This document shows, in pieces, positions 16,455 through 25,203 of a stretch of 64,000 nt of DNA. Source of the DNA: DASRHK01 sp035650495 (GTDB lineage: Bacteria > Pseudomonadota > Gammaproteobacteria > Nevskiales > Nevskiaceae). A program made the translations under genes and the position numbers. Numbering within the stretch: the stretch's first letter is position 1; the number at the start of each line of letters is the position of its first letter. Location of the stretch: NCBI GenBank assembly GCA_035650495.1, contig DASRHK010000075.1, forward strand, positions 1 through 64,000, written 5' to 3'. The notes under the pieces are model-generated. The model was given only the letters and a program-made list of their open reading frames with translations. It was not told the DNA's origin and ran no database searches.

Positions 16455-16486
16455 GAAAGGCGGCTGTCAGGCCGCCTTTCTTTTTT
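16455..16486 (+). terminator. Rho-independent terminator
   Basis: GAAAGGCGGC (16455-16464), loop of six, GCCGCCTTTC (16471-16480), then a run of six more T (16481-16486). The ten-pair perfect stem and T-tract make this the clearest terminator in the window, ending the Ig-repeat lipoprotein gene. The stop codon of the convergent zinc-ribbon-like gene lies inside the hairpin. Confidence 0.9.
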
Positions 16487-16784
16487 CCACGCCGAGCAGC
16501 ATCCGCAGCAGCTGCAGCGCGGACGCGTGCGTCTGTCCGCCGGCGAGATTCTCGCGGGCGCGCACGGTGAGCCCGAAGCAGAGCGGATGGAAGTAGGTCG
16601 AAGCGCCGTTGGCGTCGACGGCCTGGATCTCGTCGTGACCTTCGGCGAGATAGCGGCAGCACGCCGCGCAGAAGTGACCGGTGCTCGCACCGTTCAGCAC
16701 CTGCGCCGGCGCGTCGGACGGAAGCGCACCGCCTTTCAGGCGACGGCTGATCATGCGCTCGATGGGATCGTTGTGGTCTTGCAT
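16467..16784 (-). CDS. Small Cys-containing protein
   Basis: A 105-residue protein of unknown function. It contains FCAACCRYL (Cys spacing CxxCC) and a later FHPLCFGL, which together could form a single metal site. The rest is helical and polar. The start at 16784 is set by GAGGAG ten bases upstream, preferred over an earlier in-frame ATG at 16799. Its last codons and stop overlap the terminator hairpin of the convergent lipoprotein gene. I do not recognise the family. Confidence 0.6.
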   Translation of the reverse strand: MQDHNDPIERMISRRLKGGALPSDAPAQVLNGASTGHFCAACCRYLAEGHDEIQAVDANGASTYFHPLCFGLTVRARENLAGGQTHASALQLLRMLLGVEKRKAA

Positions 16785-17033
16785 TGCGGCTCTCCTCAAG
16801 GGCCGTCATCGCTCACGCAAAGCCTGTGCCGCGCGGATGCCGTTGGCGCGCGGCGACTTTGCGATCGCATCGCCTTGGAATCTGCATGAACACGCACCAC
16901 TCCCAAGCAATTCGCAACGCGCGACGCGCTGCGCACGGCAGCGGACCGACAACGCGGAACTCCGCGCGAGACGGGACGGTCGCAAGTCCTGATGCGCGTC
17001 GCGCTCGCGACGAAGGAAGGGGGAAGAAAACGA

Positions 17034-18509
17034 ATGGGCAACAGTCCGGAGTCAGACCCATCACCGCGGTTGCGCGTGCTGGTCGTCGCCGCTGAAATCT
17101 TTCCGCTCGCCAAGACCGGCGGTCTCGCCGACGTGGTGTCGGCGCTGCCGGTCGCGCTGAGTCACCTCGATCTCGATGTCCGCTTGATCATGCCGGCGTA
17201 TCCGTCGGCGATGACCGCGGCGACCGGTTCCTCGCGCGCCGCGTCGCTCGGCGTGCTGTGCGGGGCCGAAGTGCGGCTGATCGAAGGCCGCATGCCGGAC
17301 TCGCGCTTGCCTGTCTATCTCGTCGACAGTCCCGAGCTGTTCGCGCGCAACGGCACGCCGTACGGCGACGAAGACGGTAACGACTGGGCGGACAACGCTC
17401 GCCGATTCGCAGTGTTCTGCCACGCAGCGGCGCGGCTCGGTCTCGGTCAGACTGCGTTCGACTGGCGGCCCGACGTCGTGCATTGCCACGATTGGCACAC
17501 CGGCCTGGTGCCGATGCTGATCCACTTGGCGCTCCCGCCGAAGCCGCGCATCGTGTTCACCATCCACAACGCGGCGTTCCCCGGGAAATTCTCGTTCGAC
17601 GCGATGGCGGGGCTCGACGTCCCCGCCGCGGCGTTCGGCATCGACGGCGCGGAGTTCTACGGCGACTTCTCGTTCCTGAAGGCCGGCATCCGCTACGCCG
17701 ACAAGATCTCCACCGTCTCGCCCACCTACGCGCGCGAGATCTGCACGCCGGAGTTCGGCTGCGGCTTCGACGGCCTGCTGCGCGCGCGATCAGCCGATCT
17801 GGTCGGCATCATGAACGGCATCGACCAGAGCCTGTGGAATCCGGCAAGCGATCCGCATCTGGCGCAGCGCTATTCGCGCGCCGACTGCGGCGGCAAGGCG
17901 GCGTGCAAGGCCGATCTGCAGCGCGATCTGGGATTGAAGCGCGATCCGGATGCGCCGCTCGCGATCTTCGTGTCGCGCATCACGTCGCAGAAGATGGCCG
18001 ACGTGATGCTGCACAAGCTGCCGGAAGTCCTGCAGCGCAAGCCGCGCCTGCAGTTCGCGCTGGTCGGCCGTGGCGATCGGCCGCTCGAGTCGGGTTTCCG
18101 GTCGATGGCGGATCAGTTCCCAGGCCGCGCCGCCGTGCGCATCGAGTATTCGGAGAATCTCGCGCATCGCATGCACGGTGGCGGCGACATCCTGCTGCAC
18201 GGCTCGCGCTTCGAGCCGTGCGGGCTCGCGCAGCTCTACGCGATGCGCTACGGCACGGTGCCGCTGGTGCGGCGCGTCGGCGGACTCGCCGACAGCGTGA
18301 TCGACAACGACGCCGGCGAGCATGCGGCGAACGGCTTCGTGTTCGACTCGCCCGACGGCGACGCGATGACGCGCGCGCTCGATCGCTGCGTCGACGCCTA
18401 TGAGGGCAAGCGCGCGCGCTGGCAGCGCCTGCAGCACAACGCGATGTCCGCCGATTTCAGCTGGGCGCGCTCGGCCGGGAAGTACGCGCGGCTCTACGCC
18501 GCAGCCTAG
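17034..18509 (+). CDS. glgA: Glycogen synthase (ADP-glucose)
   Basis: A 491-residue GT5 glycosyltransferase that extends alpha-1,4-glucan from ADP-glucose. The N-terminal nucleotide-sugar loop KTGGLADVV begins at residue 27, HCHDWHTGLVP and FTIHNAAFPGKF follow, and the C-terminal catalytic region has SRFEPCGLAQLYAMRYGTVPLV with the conserved Glu. Length is normal. The start at 17034 is favoured by GGGGGAAG eleven bases upstream; an earlier in-frame ATG at 16992 has none. No glgB, glgC or glgX is adjacent, so the gene is separated from the usual operon, although GH15 glucoamylase lies 17 kb away. Confidence 0.93.
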   Translation: MGNSPESDPSPRLRVLVVAAEIFPLAKTGGLADVVSALPVALSHLDLDVRLIMPAYPSAMTAATGSSRAASLGVLCGAEVRLIEGRMPDSRLPVYLVDSPELFARNGTPYGDEDGNDWADNARRFAVFCHAAARLGLGQTAFDWRPDVVHCHDWHTGLVPMLIHLALPPKPRIVFTIHNAAFPGKFSFDAMAGLDVPAAAFGIDGAEFYGDFSFLKAGIRYADKISTVSPTYAREICTPEFGCGFDGLLRARSADLVGIMNGIDQSLWNPASDPHLAQRYSRADCGGKAACKADLQRDLGLKRDPDAPLAIFVSRITSQKMADVMLHKLPEVLQRKPRLQFALVGRGDRPLESGFRSMADQFPGRAAVRIEYSENLAHRMHGGGDILLHGSRFEPCGLAQLYAMRYGTVPLVRRVGGLADSVIDNDAGEHAANGFVFDSPDGDAMTRALDRCVDAYEGKRARWQRLQHNAMSADFSWARSAGKYARLYAAA

Positions 18510-18961
18510 CGCGATCGGATCCGGTCCCAGGCTTCGCGCGACGAAGCAGGCAGCACTGCGCTGATCCGCAGCGCCGGCACGTGCAGCGTGTCGTTCGCAA
18601 CGCTGCCGGCGAGGATGCGCGCCGGATCGTCGATGATCCTGCGGAAGCGCCGGCGCTCGGCGCGGAAGCGATCGCGACTGACGATGCAGCCACCCGAATC
18701 GCGCGCGGCCTTGAGCATCACGCCGTCGGCGCGCTTGCCGCTCGGCACCGCGACAACGCCGGGATGACTCAGGACCTCGCCATAGAGCGGTCGATCGGAT
18801 TCCGTGAGCTGATACGGCGCGCTCGCGTCGAAGAAAAGCGTGACGCGGTGCTCCTGCTCGAGAAGCGCCGTCAGCAAGGTCAGCGGCAGCCGCAGCTGTG
18901 GCGGTGTGCCGCACCAGTAGGCGACATTGAGTGCATCGACGATGATCCTGTGCGCGGCCAC
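18506..18961 (-). CDS. NYN/PIN-like ribonuclease domain protein
   Basis: A 151-residue protein (from GTG 18961) resembling the Zc3h12a-like NYN nuclease domain. It opens RIIVDALNVAYW, with the first acidic metal ligand, and continues with VTLFFDAS, a basic segment, and SGGCIVSRDRFRAERRRF, where further Asp residues lie. Such domains cleave RNA, sometimes within toxin-antitoxin or tRNA/rRNA processing systems. The start is unclear: a longer frame reaches TTG 19015, but neither start has a clear Shine-Dalgarno. It ends four bases inside the end of glgA (convergent). Confidence 0.65.
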   Translation of the reverse strand: MAAHRIIVDALNVAYWCGTPPQLRLPLTLLTALLEQEHRVTLFFDASAPYQLTESDRPLYGEVLSHPGVVAVPSGKRADGVMLKAARDSGGCIVSRDRFRAERRRFRRIIDDPARILAGSVANDTLHVPALRISAVLPASSREAWDRIRSR

Positions 18962-19035
18962 GAATTCGAGGCGGGATGGCTGCCGGGAGTGAAGTAGAGT
19001 AGCGATTCCGGGCAATGCGGTGGCAGGGGCAGCAC

Positions 19036-21867
19036 ATGAGCAGCAAAGCGCGCGGCCGGTCCCATCGGGGACCCGACGGCGCCGGAGAGGGGCCCATCGA
19101 AGCGCTGTTCGGCACTTCGGGCGGCCTGCAGGGCCTGATCGACGCGATCGCGGCCGCCATCTACGTGACGGACGAAGCCGGTCGCCTCACGCATTTCAAT
19201 CGAGCCGCGGTCGAGCTGTCGGGCCGCATCCCGGAAGTGGGCACCGACCGCTGGTGCATCAGCTGGAAGCTCTACCATCCGAACGGCACGCCGATGGCGC
19301 ACGACGAGTGCCCGATGGCGATCGCGCTCAAGCACGGCCGCACCGTGCGCGACGCCGAGATCATCGTCGAGCGCCCGGATGGCTCGCGTGCGTGGGTGAC
19401 GCCGTTTCCGACGCCGCTGAAGGATGCTTCGGGGCGCGTGATCGGCGGCATCAATCTGCTGGTCGACATCACCGATCGCAAGCGCACGCAACGCCTGCTC
19501 ACGCGCCTCGGTGCGGAGCAGACCGCGCTCTACCGCTTCACCGACCAGCTGCAGCGTGCCGCGTCCTTCGAGGCGATCTACGAGGCCGCGCTCGACGCGA
19601 TCATCGGCGGCATCGGCTGCCAGCGCGCTTCCATCCTGCTGTTCAGCGTCGACGGCGTGATGCGCTTCGTCGCTTCACGCGGATTGAGCGACGAGTATTG
19701 CCGCCGGGTCGAAGGGCATTCGCCCTGGCAGCGCGACACGGTCCAGCCGGCGCCCATCGCGGTGAGCGACGTGGCCGCCTGCGGGCTGAGCGCGGAGCTC
19801 AAGGAAGTGGTCGCCAGGGAGGGCATCGGTTCGCTTGCCTTCATGCCGCTGGTCTCCGACGGCGAGCTCATCGGCAAGTTCATGGTGTATTTCGATGCGC
19901 CGCGTGCGTTCGCCAGCGGCGAGATCGAGCTGGCGATGAGCCTCGCGCAGCAGCTCGCGTTCGCAATCACACGGCTTCGCGCGGAGCGCGAGCGCAGGAG
20001 CGCCGAGGAAGTGCGCTCGCGGCTTGCCGCGATCGTGGAGTCTTCCAACGACGCAATCGTCGCAAAGGATCTCCACGGCAGGATCATGTCCTGGAATGCC
20101 GCAGCCGAGCGCCTCTATGGCTACACGGCCGAGGAGATGATCGGCCAGCCGGCCGCGGCGTTGTATCCGCCGGATCGGGCGCACGAGGAGCAGCGCATCC
20201 TGCAGCGGGTTCGCGCAGGAGAGCGCGTCGAGCGCTTCGAAGCGGTGCGCTTGCACAAGAGCGGCAATCCAGTGCACCTGTCGATCACGATCTCGCCCGT
20301 GCGCGATGGCACCGGCCGCATCGTCGGCGCTTCGAGCGTGGCCCACGACATCGGCGAAGCCAAAGCGCACGAGATGGCGCTGGCGCGCAGCGCCGAGCGC
20401 TACCGATCCCTCGTCGAGGCCAGTGGCGCGATCGTCTACACCTCGGATTCGCTCGCGCAGTGGAATGCTCCGAATCCTGCGTGGCAGGCGTACACCGGGC
20501 AGACGTTCGAGCAGTGCCGCGGGCGTGGCTGGGCCGACGCGGTGCATCCGGAAGATCGCGAGCGCATCGTCGCGACGGTGCTGCGCTCGCTGGCCGATGG
20601 ACAGGTCTGGTCGGCCGAGGGACGGCTGTGGCATCACGCGAGCGGCGGCTATCGGTATCAGGAGGCGCGCAGCGTGCCGATCCACGATGCCGAGGGGAAC
20701 GTCATCGAATGGGTCGGCACGTGTCTCGACATCCACGCGCGCAAGAGCGCCGAGCAGGCCGTGCGCGACGCGGACCGGCGCAAGGACGAATTCCTCGCCG
20801 TGCTGGCGCACGAGCTGCGCAACCCGCTGGCACCGATCGCATCGGGCTTGCAGATCCTGCGCATGCCGACGAGCCAGAGCGTGCGGCTCACGGCGCTCGA
20901 CACGATGGATCGCCAGATGCAGCATCTCGTGCGGCTGATCGACGATCTCATGGACGTCGCCCGGATCACGCGCGGGACGATCGAGCTGCGCAAGGAAGAG
21001 CTGACGCTCCAGGAAACCGTCACCGGCGCGCTCGACATCAACCGCGGCTTCGCGGAGGCGCACGGCCACCGGCTGGATGTCGAGATGCCGCGCGAGCCGA
21101 TCGCCGTCGTCGGCGATCGCGTCCGCCTGACGCAGATCATCGCCAACCTGTTGAGCAATGCGATCAAGTACACCGCCCGCGGCGGCCGGATCCGCGTGAT
21201 CGCCGAGCGGCAAGGCCGGGAGGCGATGGTGCGCGTCATCGACAACGGCAGCGGCATCTCGGAGGGCATGCGCGGCCGCATCTTCGAGATGTTCGAGCGC
21301 GCCGATCGCTCCATCGAGCGCCTGGCGGGGGGGCTCGGCATCGGCCTGAGCCTGTCGCGCAGGCTGGCGCAACTGCATGGCGGCACCGTCGAGTGCTTCA
21401 GCGAAGGCGAGGGCCGCGGCAGCACGTTCACCTTCCGGTTGCCTTTGTCTGCGTCGGCGCAGTCAGCGCCGGTGCCCGGCGCGGCGGAGATTGAACGCAC
21501 CGCGCGGCGCAAAGTCCTCGTCGTCGACGACAACTACGACGCGGTCCACATGCTCGCGGCGCTGCTCGTCAGCCTCGGCCACGAAGTCGAGGTTGCGCAC
21601 GATGGCAACGAGGCGCTGCGCAAGGTCAAGGTCTTCAGCCCCGACGTGGTGCTGCTCGATCTCGGCATGCCGCCGCCCGATGGATTCGACGTCGCCGGGC
21701 GCATCCGGCAAATGCCCGGCGGCGACCGGACCCGCATCATCGCCGTGACCGGCTGGGGCCAGGAAGCGGACCGGCGCCGTACGCGGGAATGCGGCTTCGA
21801 CAGCCACATGGTGAAGCCGCTCAACGCCGAAGATATCGCGAAGGCCGTCGGACGAACGACGCACTAG
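19036..21867 (+). CDS. Hybrid sensor histidine kinase, PAS-GAF-PAS-PAS-HK-REC
   Basis: A 943-residue soluble kinase. Approximate order: PAS (30-150), GAF (165-315), PAS (325-445), PAS (455-570), HisKA with phospho-acceptor His592 in LAHELRNPLAP, HATPase (about 690-800, with DNGSGI and GGLGIGLSL boxes) and a C-terminal receiver (from about 826, KVLVVDDN) with Asp875. No membrane segment is seen, so it senses cytosolic signals; ligands are unknown. ATG 19036 is preferred over 19015 because AGGGGC precedes it. No output regulator is adjacent, so phosphate may pass to one of the orphan receiver proteins at 29-32 kb. Confidence 0.92.
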   Translation: MSSKARGRSHRGPDGAGEGPIEALFGTSGGLQGLIDAIAAAIYVTDEAGRLTHFNRAAVELSGRIPEVGTDRWCISWKLYHPNGTPMAHDECPMAIALKHGRTVRDAEIIVERPDGSRAWVTPFPTPLKDASGRVIGGINLLVDITDRKRTQRLLTRLGAEQTALYRFTDQLQRAASFEAIYEAALDAIIGGIGCQRASILLFSVDGVMRFVASRGLSDEYCRRVEGHSPWQRDTVQPAPIAVSDVAACGLSAELKEVVAREGIGSLAFMPLVSDGELIGKFMVYFDAPRAFASGEIELAMSLAQQLAFAITRLRAERERRSAEEVRSRLAAIVESSNDAIVAKDLHGRIMSWNAAAERLYGYTAEEMIGQPAAALYPPDRAHEEQRILQRVRAGERVERFEAVRLHKSGNPVHLSITISPVRDGTGRIVGASSVAHDIGEAKAHEMALARSAERYRSLVEASGAIVYTSDSLAQWNAPNPAWQAYTGQTFEQCRGRGWADAVHPEDRERIVATVLRSLADGQVWSAEGRLWHHASGGYRYQEARSVPIHDAEGNVIEWVGTCLDIHARKSAEQAVRDADRRKDEFLAVLAHELRNPLAPIASGLQILRMPTSQSVRLTALDTMDRQMQHLVRLIDDLMDVARITRGTIELRKEELTLQETVTGALDINRGFAEAHGHRLDVEMPREPIAVVGDRVRLTQIIANLLSNAIKYTARGGRIRVIAERQGREAMVRVIDNGSGISEGMRGRIFEMFERADRSIERLAGGLGIGLSLSRRLAQLHGGTVECFSEGEGRGSTFTFRLPLSASAQSAPVPGAAEIERTARRKVLVVDDNYDAVHMLAALLVSLGHEVEVAHDGNEALRKVKVFSPDVVLLDLGMPPPDGFDVAGRIRQMPGGDRTRIIAVTGWGQEADRRRTRECGFDSHMVKPLNAEDIAKAVGRTTH

Positions 21868-21890
21868 CGCCGGTTCCGTCGAAGCGTCGT

Positions 21891-23336
21891 CTAGGCCGTC
21901 TCTTCGACCACCGCTTCCTTGCGCGCGCCGAGATTGGCACCTTGCCTCAGCAATTCGGCCTGCAGCTCGCGCGCGGGGATCTCGTGCGGTTGCACGCCGC
22001 GCTTCGCCGCGAGCGCCGCGCAAGCGCCGGCGCCCTGGCCGGTCGCCATCGAGATCGGCATGACGCGATACGACGAGTGCGCTTCGTGGGAGCCGGAGAT
22101 CGCGCGACCGGCGACGATCACGCCGTCGACCTCGCGGGGTAGGAGCGCACGCAACGGAATGTCATAAGCCTCGCCTTCGGGCAGGTGACGCAGGATCGTA
22201 CCTTTCCCCTTGGGATTGTGGATGTCGACCGGGTAGGTGCCGCGCGCGATGACGTCGGCGAATTTGCGCGCGCCGATGATGTCTTCGACCGTCATGCGAT
22301 AGCGACCGACGATGCGCCGCGTCTCGCGCACGCCCACCTGCACGCCGCTCTGCACGACGTACGACTCCGCGAATCCCGGAACGTACCTGCGCAGGAACTG
22401 CTCGATCTGGCGCAGCTGGAAGCGCGCCGAGCGCTCGGCCATCGTCAGGTCCCAGACGTCGATGCCGAGCACGCGGGTCACGCGCGTGGAGTTCAGCGAC
22501 AGCTCACGCGGGTGCGGCGTCGCGAAGAACAGGATGTCCTCGCGCTGCAGCTGCAGCTCGCCGCGCTCGGTCGCCTGGCGCACCAGATCCCACAGCCCGT
22601 GCACGCCGCGCCACTGATCGGGATGCGCGCGCACGTAGTCCTGGAACTTGCCGCGGTCGAAATCCGCGATGCGCGCCATCAGCGTCATCGGCTGGACGAG
22701 CCCGTCCTCGTCGCGGCCGATCTCGTATTCGGCGCCGGCGCGCACGGCGACGTCGGCGTCGCCGGTGCAATCGACGACGACTTTCGCGTTGATCACGACA
22801 GGTCCGGATTTCGATTCGGCGACGATGCCCGCGATGCGTCCCTGCTCCAGGAAGGGATCGCTCGCAAACGCGTGCAGCAGGTAATGCACGCCGGCGTCGT
22901 CGAGCATCGCGAGCGCGGTTGCCTTGAACGCTTCCGGATCGAACGGCACGACATAACCGGTCTGCAGCGACGGCGCGATCGCCCCGCCAGTGGACACGAG
23001 CTTGCGCAGCAATCGCTCGAGCACGCCGGCGATCACCGGATCGCCGGGGCCGTGATCGGTCGGCAGCAGCGTGTCGCCGCCTTGTGGCGCGGGACGATGC
23101 TTCTGCGTGTGGAACGACATCAGCGGCATCACCAGCGCCGCGGTCGCGTTGCCGCCGAGGAATCCGTAGCGCTCGACGAGGATCACTTTCGCGCCGGCGT
23201 CGGCAGCGCCGATCGCGGCGCCGATGCCAGCGGGTCCGCCGCCGACCACGACGACGTCGCAGCGCGCGGCGCGGATGCCTTTGCGCGACGGCAGCGCGAT
23301 CGTCTCAGGCTCGCGCGGCTTTTCGAGCGCTGGCAC
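21891..23336 (-). CDS. FAD-dependent oxidoreductase
   Basis: A 481-residue flavoprotein of the FAD-dependent dehydrogenase type (PF12831-like). The Rossmann motif VVVGGGPAGIGAAIGAA is at about residues 28-44, followed by VDCTGDADVAVRAG and a C-terminal DGVIVAGRAISGSHEAHSS segment. Substrate unknown. Start: AGGAGG abuts ATG 23342, which is too close to serve it, whereas GTG 23336 lies six bases after it, so GTG is chosen. The gene overlaps the end of the pyruvyl-transferase gene by 32 bases and is last in the KaiC-headed run. Confidence 0.85.
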   Translation of the reverse strand: MPALEKPREPETIALPSRKGIRAARCDVVVVGGGPAGIGAAIGAADAGAKVILVERYGFLGGNATAALVMPLMSFHTQKHRPAPQGGDTLLPTDHGPGDPVIAGVLERLLRKLVSTGGAIAPSLQTGYVVPFDPEAFKATALAMLDDAGVHYLLHAFASDPFLEQGRIAGIVAESKSGPVVINAKVVVDCTGDADVAVRAGAEYEIGRDEDGLVQPMTLMARIADFDRGKFQDYVRAHPDQWRGVHGLWDLVRQATERGELQLQREDILFFATPHPRELSLNSTRVTRVLGIDVWDLTMAERSARFQLRQIEQFLRRYVPGFAESYVVQSGVQVGVRETRRIVGRYRMTVEDIIGARKFADVIARGTYPVDIHNPKGKGTILRHLPEGEAYDIPLRALLPREVDGVIVAGRAISGSHEAHSSYRVMPISMATGQGAGACAALAAKRGVQPHEIPARELQAELLRQGANLGARKEAVVEETA

Positions 23337-24459
23337 GCCCATCCTCCTGCCCGGACAGCACCTCCTTGACGATGAGGCGATTCTCCTTCGCGCGCTCCTG
23401 CAGCGTCGGCAGGTTCTTCGCGATCTTCGCGCGCAGCGTGCGCTGCGTGTCCCAGCAGCGGTCGATGTGCGCGAGCAGCGTGCCGGCATCGAGATCGTCG
23501 AGCGGCGGCGCGGGCAGCTCGAGCTCTTCGATGAAGCCCGCGATCTTCGACGCGTACGGCAGCGACACGAACGGCACGCCTTGCCGCGCGGCGAAGATGA
23601 GGAAGTGCAGCCGCATGCCGATCGCGAAGTCGAAACGCGCCATCAAGCTCAGCAGCTGGCCCGCGTCGTAGTCGCCCTTGAGCACCGCGGCGCGCGCCGC
23701 GCGCTTCATCTTCGCGGCGATCGCGTGGCTGTGCTGGATGTCGACCTGCTTGCGCTCCATCGGGATGAACACGACGTCGGCGTCGTAGCGATCGACCACG
23801 AAGTCGGCGGCGTTGGCGACGAGCGCGTGATAGTGATCGACGTCGAGATCGGGCGCCGCGGGACCCGGCTCGCGCACCGACAGCGCGATCAGCCGCTGCT
23901 TGCCTTCGATGCCTTCCACGCGCAGCGCGTCCTTGGGCAGGTCGCGCGGCTTGAGCAGCAGCGCGGGATCCGCGGTGAGCAGCATCGGCGCGTCGACGCC
24001 GACGTCCTGCAGCAGGCGCTCGCCATGGCGATCGCGCACGGTGATCGCCGCGCAACGGTTGAGCGCGCGGCGCACCGCCAGGCGATTGTGCGGATCCTTC
24101 AGCGGTCCCGCGCTGATCGCGTAGACCATCACCGGCACGCCGAGCTCGTGCGCGAGCTCGACTTCGCGCAGGTAGAGCTGCGCTTCCTCGTCGTAGAGGA
24201 TGCCGCCGCCGCCGAAGATCAGGAGATCGAGCCGATCGACGACCGCACGCGACTCGTCCTTGGTCATCTTGCGGACCGGCACGGCTTCGATGCCGTGCCG
24301 ACGCTTGGTGTCGTCGGGATCGCGGCTGAACACGACCAGCTCGGCGCCGAGCTCGTCGCGCAGGTATTCCACGATCGACTCGAGGATCGCCTCGTCGCCG
24401 AGGTTCAGTCCGCCATAGGAACCGCTGATGCCGATGCGTGGCTTGCGGGTGGGGTCCAT
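23305..24459 (-). CDS. Polysaccharide pyruvyl transferase family protein
   Basis: A 384-residue enzyme of the PS_pyruv_trans (CsaB/WcaK-like) family, which adds ketal pyruvate to cell-surface glycans. Landmarks are GISGSYGGLNLGDEAI at the N-terminus, the LLIFGGGGILYDEEA loop, ISAGPLKDP and the C-terminal GMRLHFLIFAARQGVPFVSLPYASK, which holds the conserved His. It starts 32 bases after the M23-type gene and overlaps the FAD oxidoreductase gene. Acceptor glycan cannot be told; the neighbouring M23-type domain suggests cell-envelope polymers. Confidence 0.85.
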   Translation of the reverse strand: MDPTRKPRIGISGSYGGLNLGDEAILESIVEYLRDELGAELVVFSRDPDDTKRRHGIEAVPVRKMTKDESRAVVDRLDLLIFGGGGILYDEEAQLYLREVELAHELGVPVMVYAISAGPLKDPHNRLAVRRALNRCAAITVRDRHGERLLQDVGVDAPMLLTADPALLLKPRDLPKDALRVEGIEGKQRLIALSVREPGPAAPDLDVDHYHALVANAADFVVDRYDADVVFIPMERKQVDIQHSHAIAAKMKRAARAAVLKGDYDAGQLLSLMARFDFAIGMRLHFLIFAARQGVPFVSLPYASKIAGFIEELELPAPPLDDLDAGTLLAHIDRCWDTQRTLRAKIAKNLPTLQERAKENRLIVKEVLSGQEDGRASARKAARA

Positions 24460-24491
24460 GGGATTTGGACCCCGCGCCGGGGAGGGTTGTT

Positions 24492-25196
24492 TCAGGCCCG
24501 ATCGCGGACCGGCTTCAGCGCGGCGATGTGGAGCAGGAGGTTGGGATCGGGGCAACGCTGCAGCCACACGGCTTTCTCGCTGAGCAGGCAGACGCCGGGA
24601 TAGTCGCCGCGCCGGCCTTCCATGTCGCGGATGACTTGGAAATGCAGATGCGGCGGCCAGCCCAGATTCTCGCCGGGCGCGCCGAGCCAGCCGATCTCTT
24701 CGCCGGCGCGCACGCGATCGCCCGCGCGGACTTTCTTCAGCGACGCGCGCGACAGATGACCGTAGAGCGTGTGGAAGACCTGTCCTTCGAAACGATGCTC
24801 GAGCACGATCGTCGGGCCGTAATCGCCGAAGCGCGCGTTGTCGGCAGTCGAGTGCACGAGACCGTCGAGCACGGCGTGGACCGGCGTCGCGACCGGCATC
24901 CACAGATCGACGCCGAGATGGATGCTGCGCGTCCTGCCGTCGGGATCGCGGAATTGCGGGCTCACTTCGTACACCGCGCGATCCTCGCCATAACCACCGG
25001 CTGCGTAGTCGGCGCCCGCGCGATGGACCGCGTCCCACACCCAGTCGTTGAACTGCGTCGCATCGGCCGCGTTGAGATCGGCGAGCGAAAGGTTGTTGCG
25101 GGACAGATCGAGCTTAAGGCAGCGACGCGCGTTGAGCCCGAACGGGAAAGGGCTCGCGGTCTTGAGGTCCGGCAGCAGCTCGGCAAGCGCGCTCAC
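24492..25196 (-). CDS. M23-type (LytM) peptidase domain protein without signal peptide
   Basis: A 234-residue protein with a LytM/M23 fold in its middle and C-terminal part: zinc-site elements SIHLGVDLWMP and PPHLHFQV, with YGHLS between them. These supply the H-x3-D and HxH ligands. Most M23 enzymes are exported, but no signal peptide or membrane segment is visible here (N-terminus SALAELLPDLKTASPF). It may be cytosolic, act on something other than peptidoglycan, or leave by another route. Translation starts at GTG 25196, seven bases after the kinase gene stop, within the KaiC-headed run. Confidence 0.8.
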   Translation of the reverse strand: MSALAELLPDLKTASPFPFGLNARRCLKLDLSRNNLSLADLNAADATQFNDWVWDAVHRAGADYAAGGYGEDRAVYEVSPQFRDPDGRTRSIHLGVDLWMPVATPVHAVLDGLVHSTADNARFGDYGPTIVLEHRFEGQVFHTLYGHLSRASLKKVRAGDRVRAGEEIGWLGAPGENLGWPPHLHFQVIRDMEGRRGDYPGVCLLSEKAVWLQRCPDPNLLLHIAALKPVRDRA

Positions 25197-25203
25197 GTGC
25201 CGA

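Noticed and set aside
16785..17033. Possible extra small gene or regulatory RNA in the gap before glgA
   Set aside because: Short frames there lack Shine-Dalgarno sequences and conserved strings, and I found no convincing hairpin or promoter.
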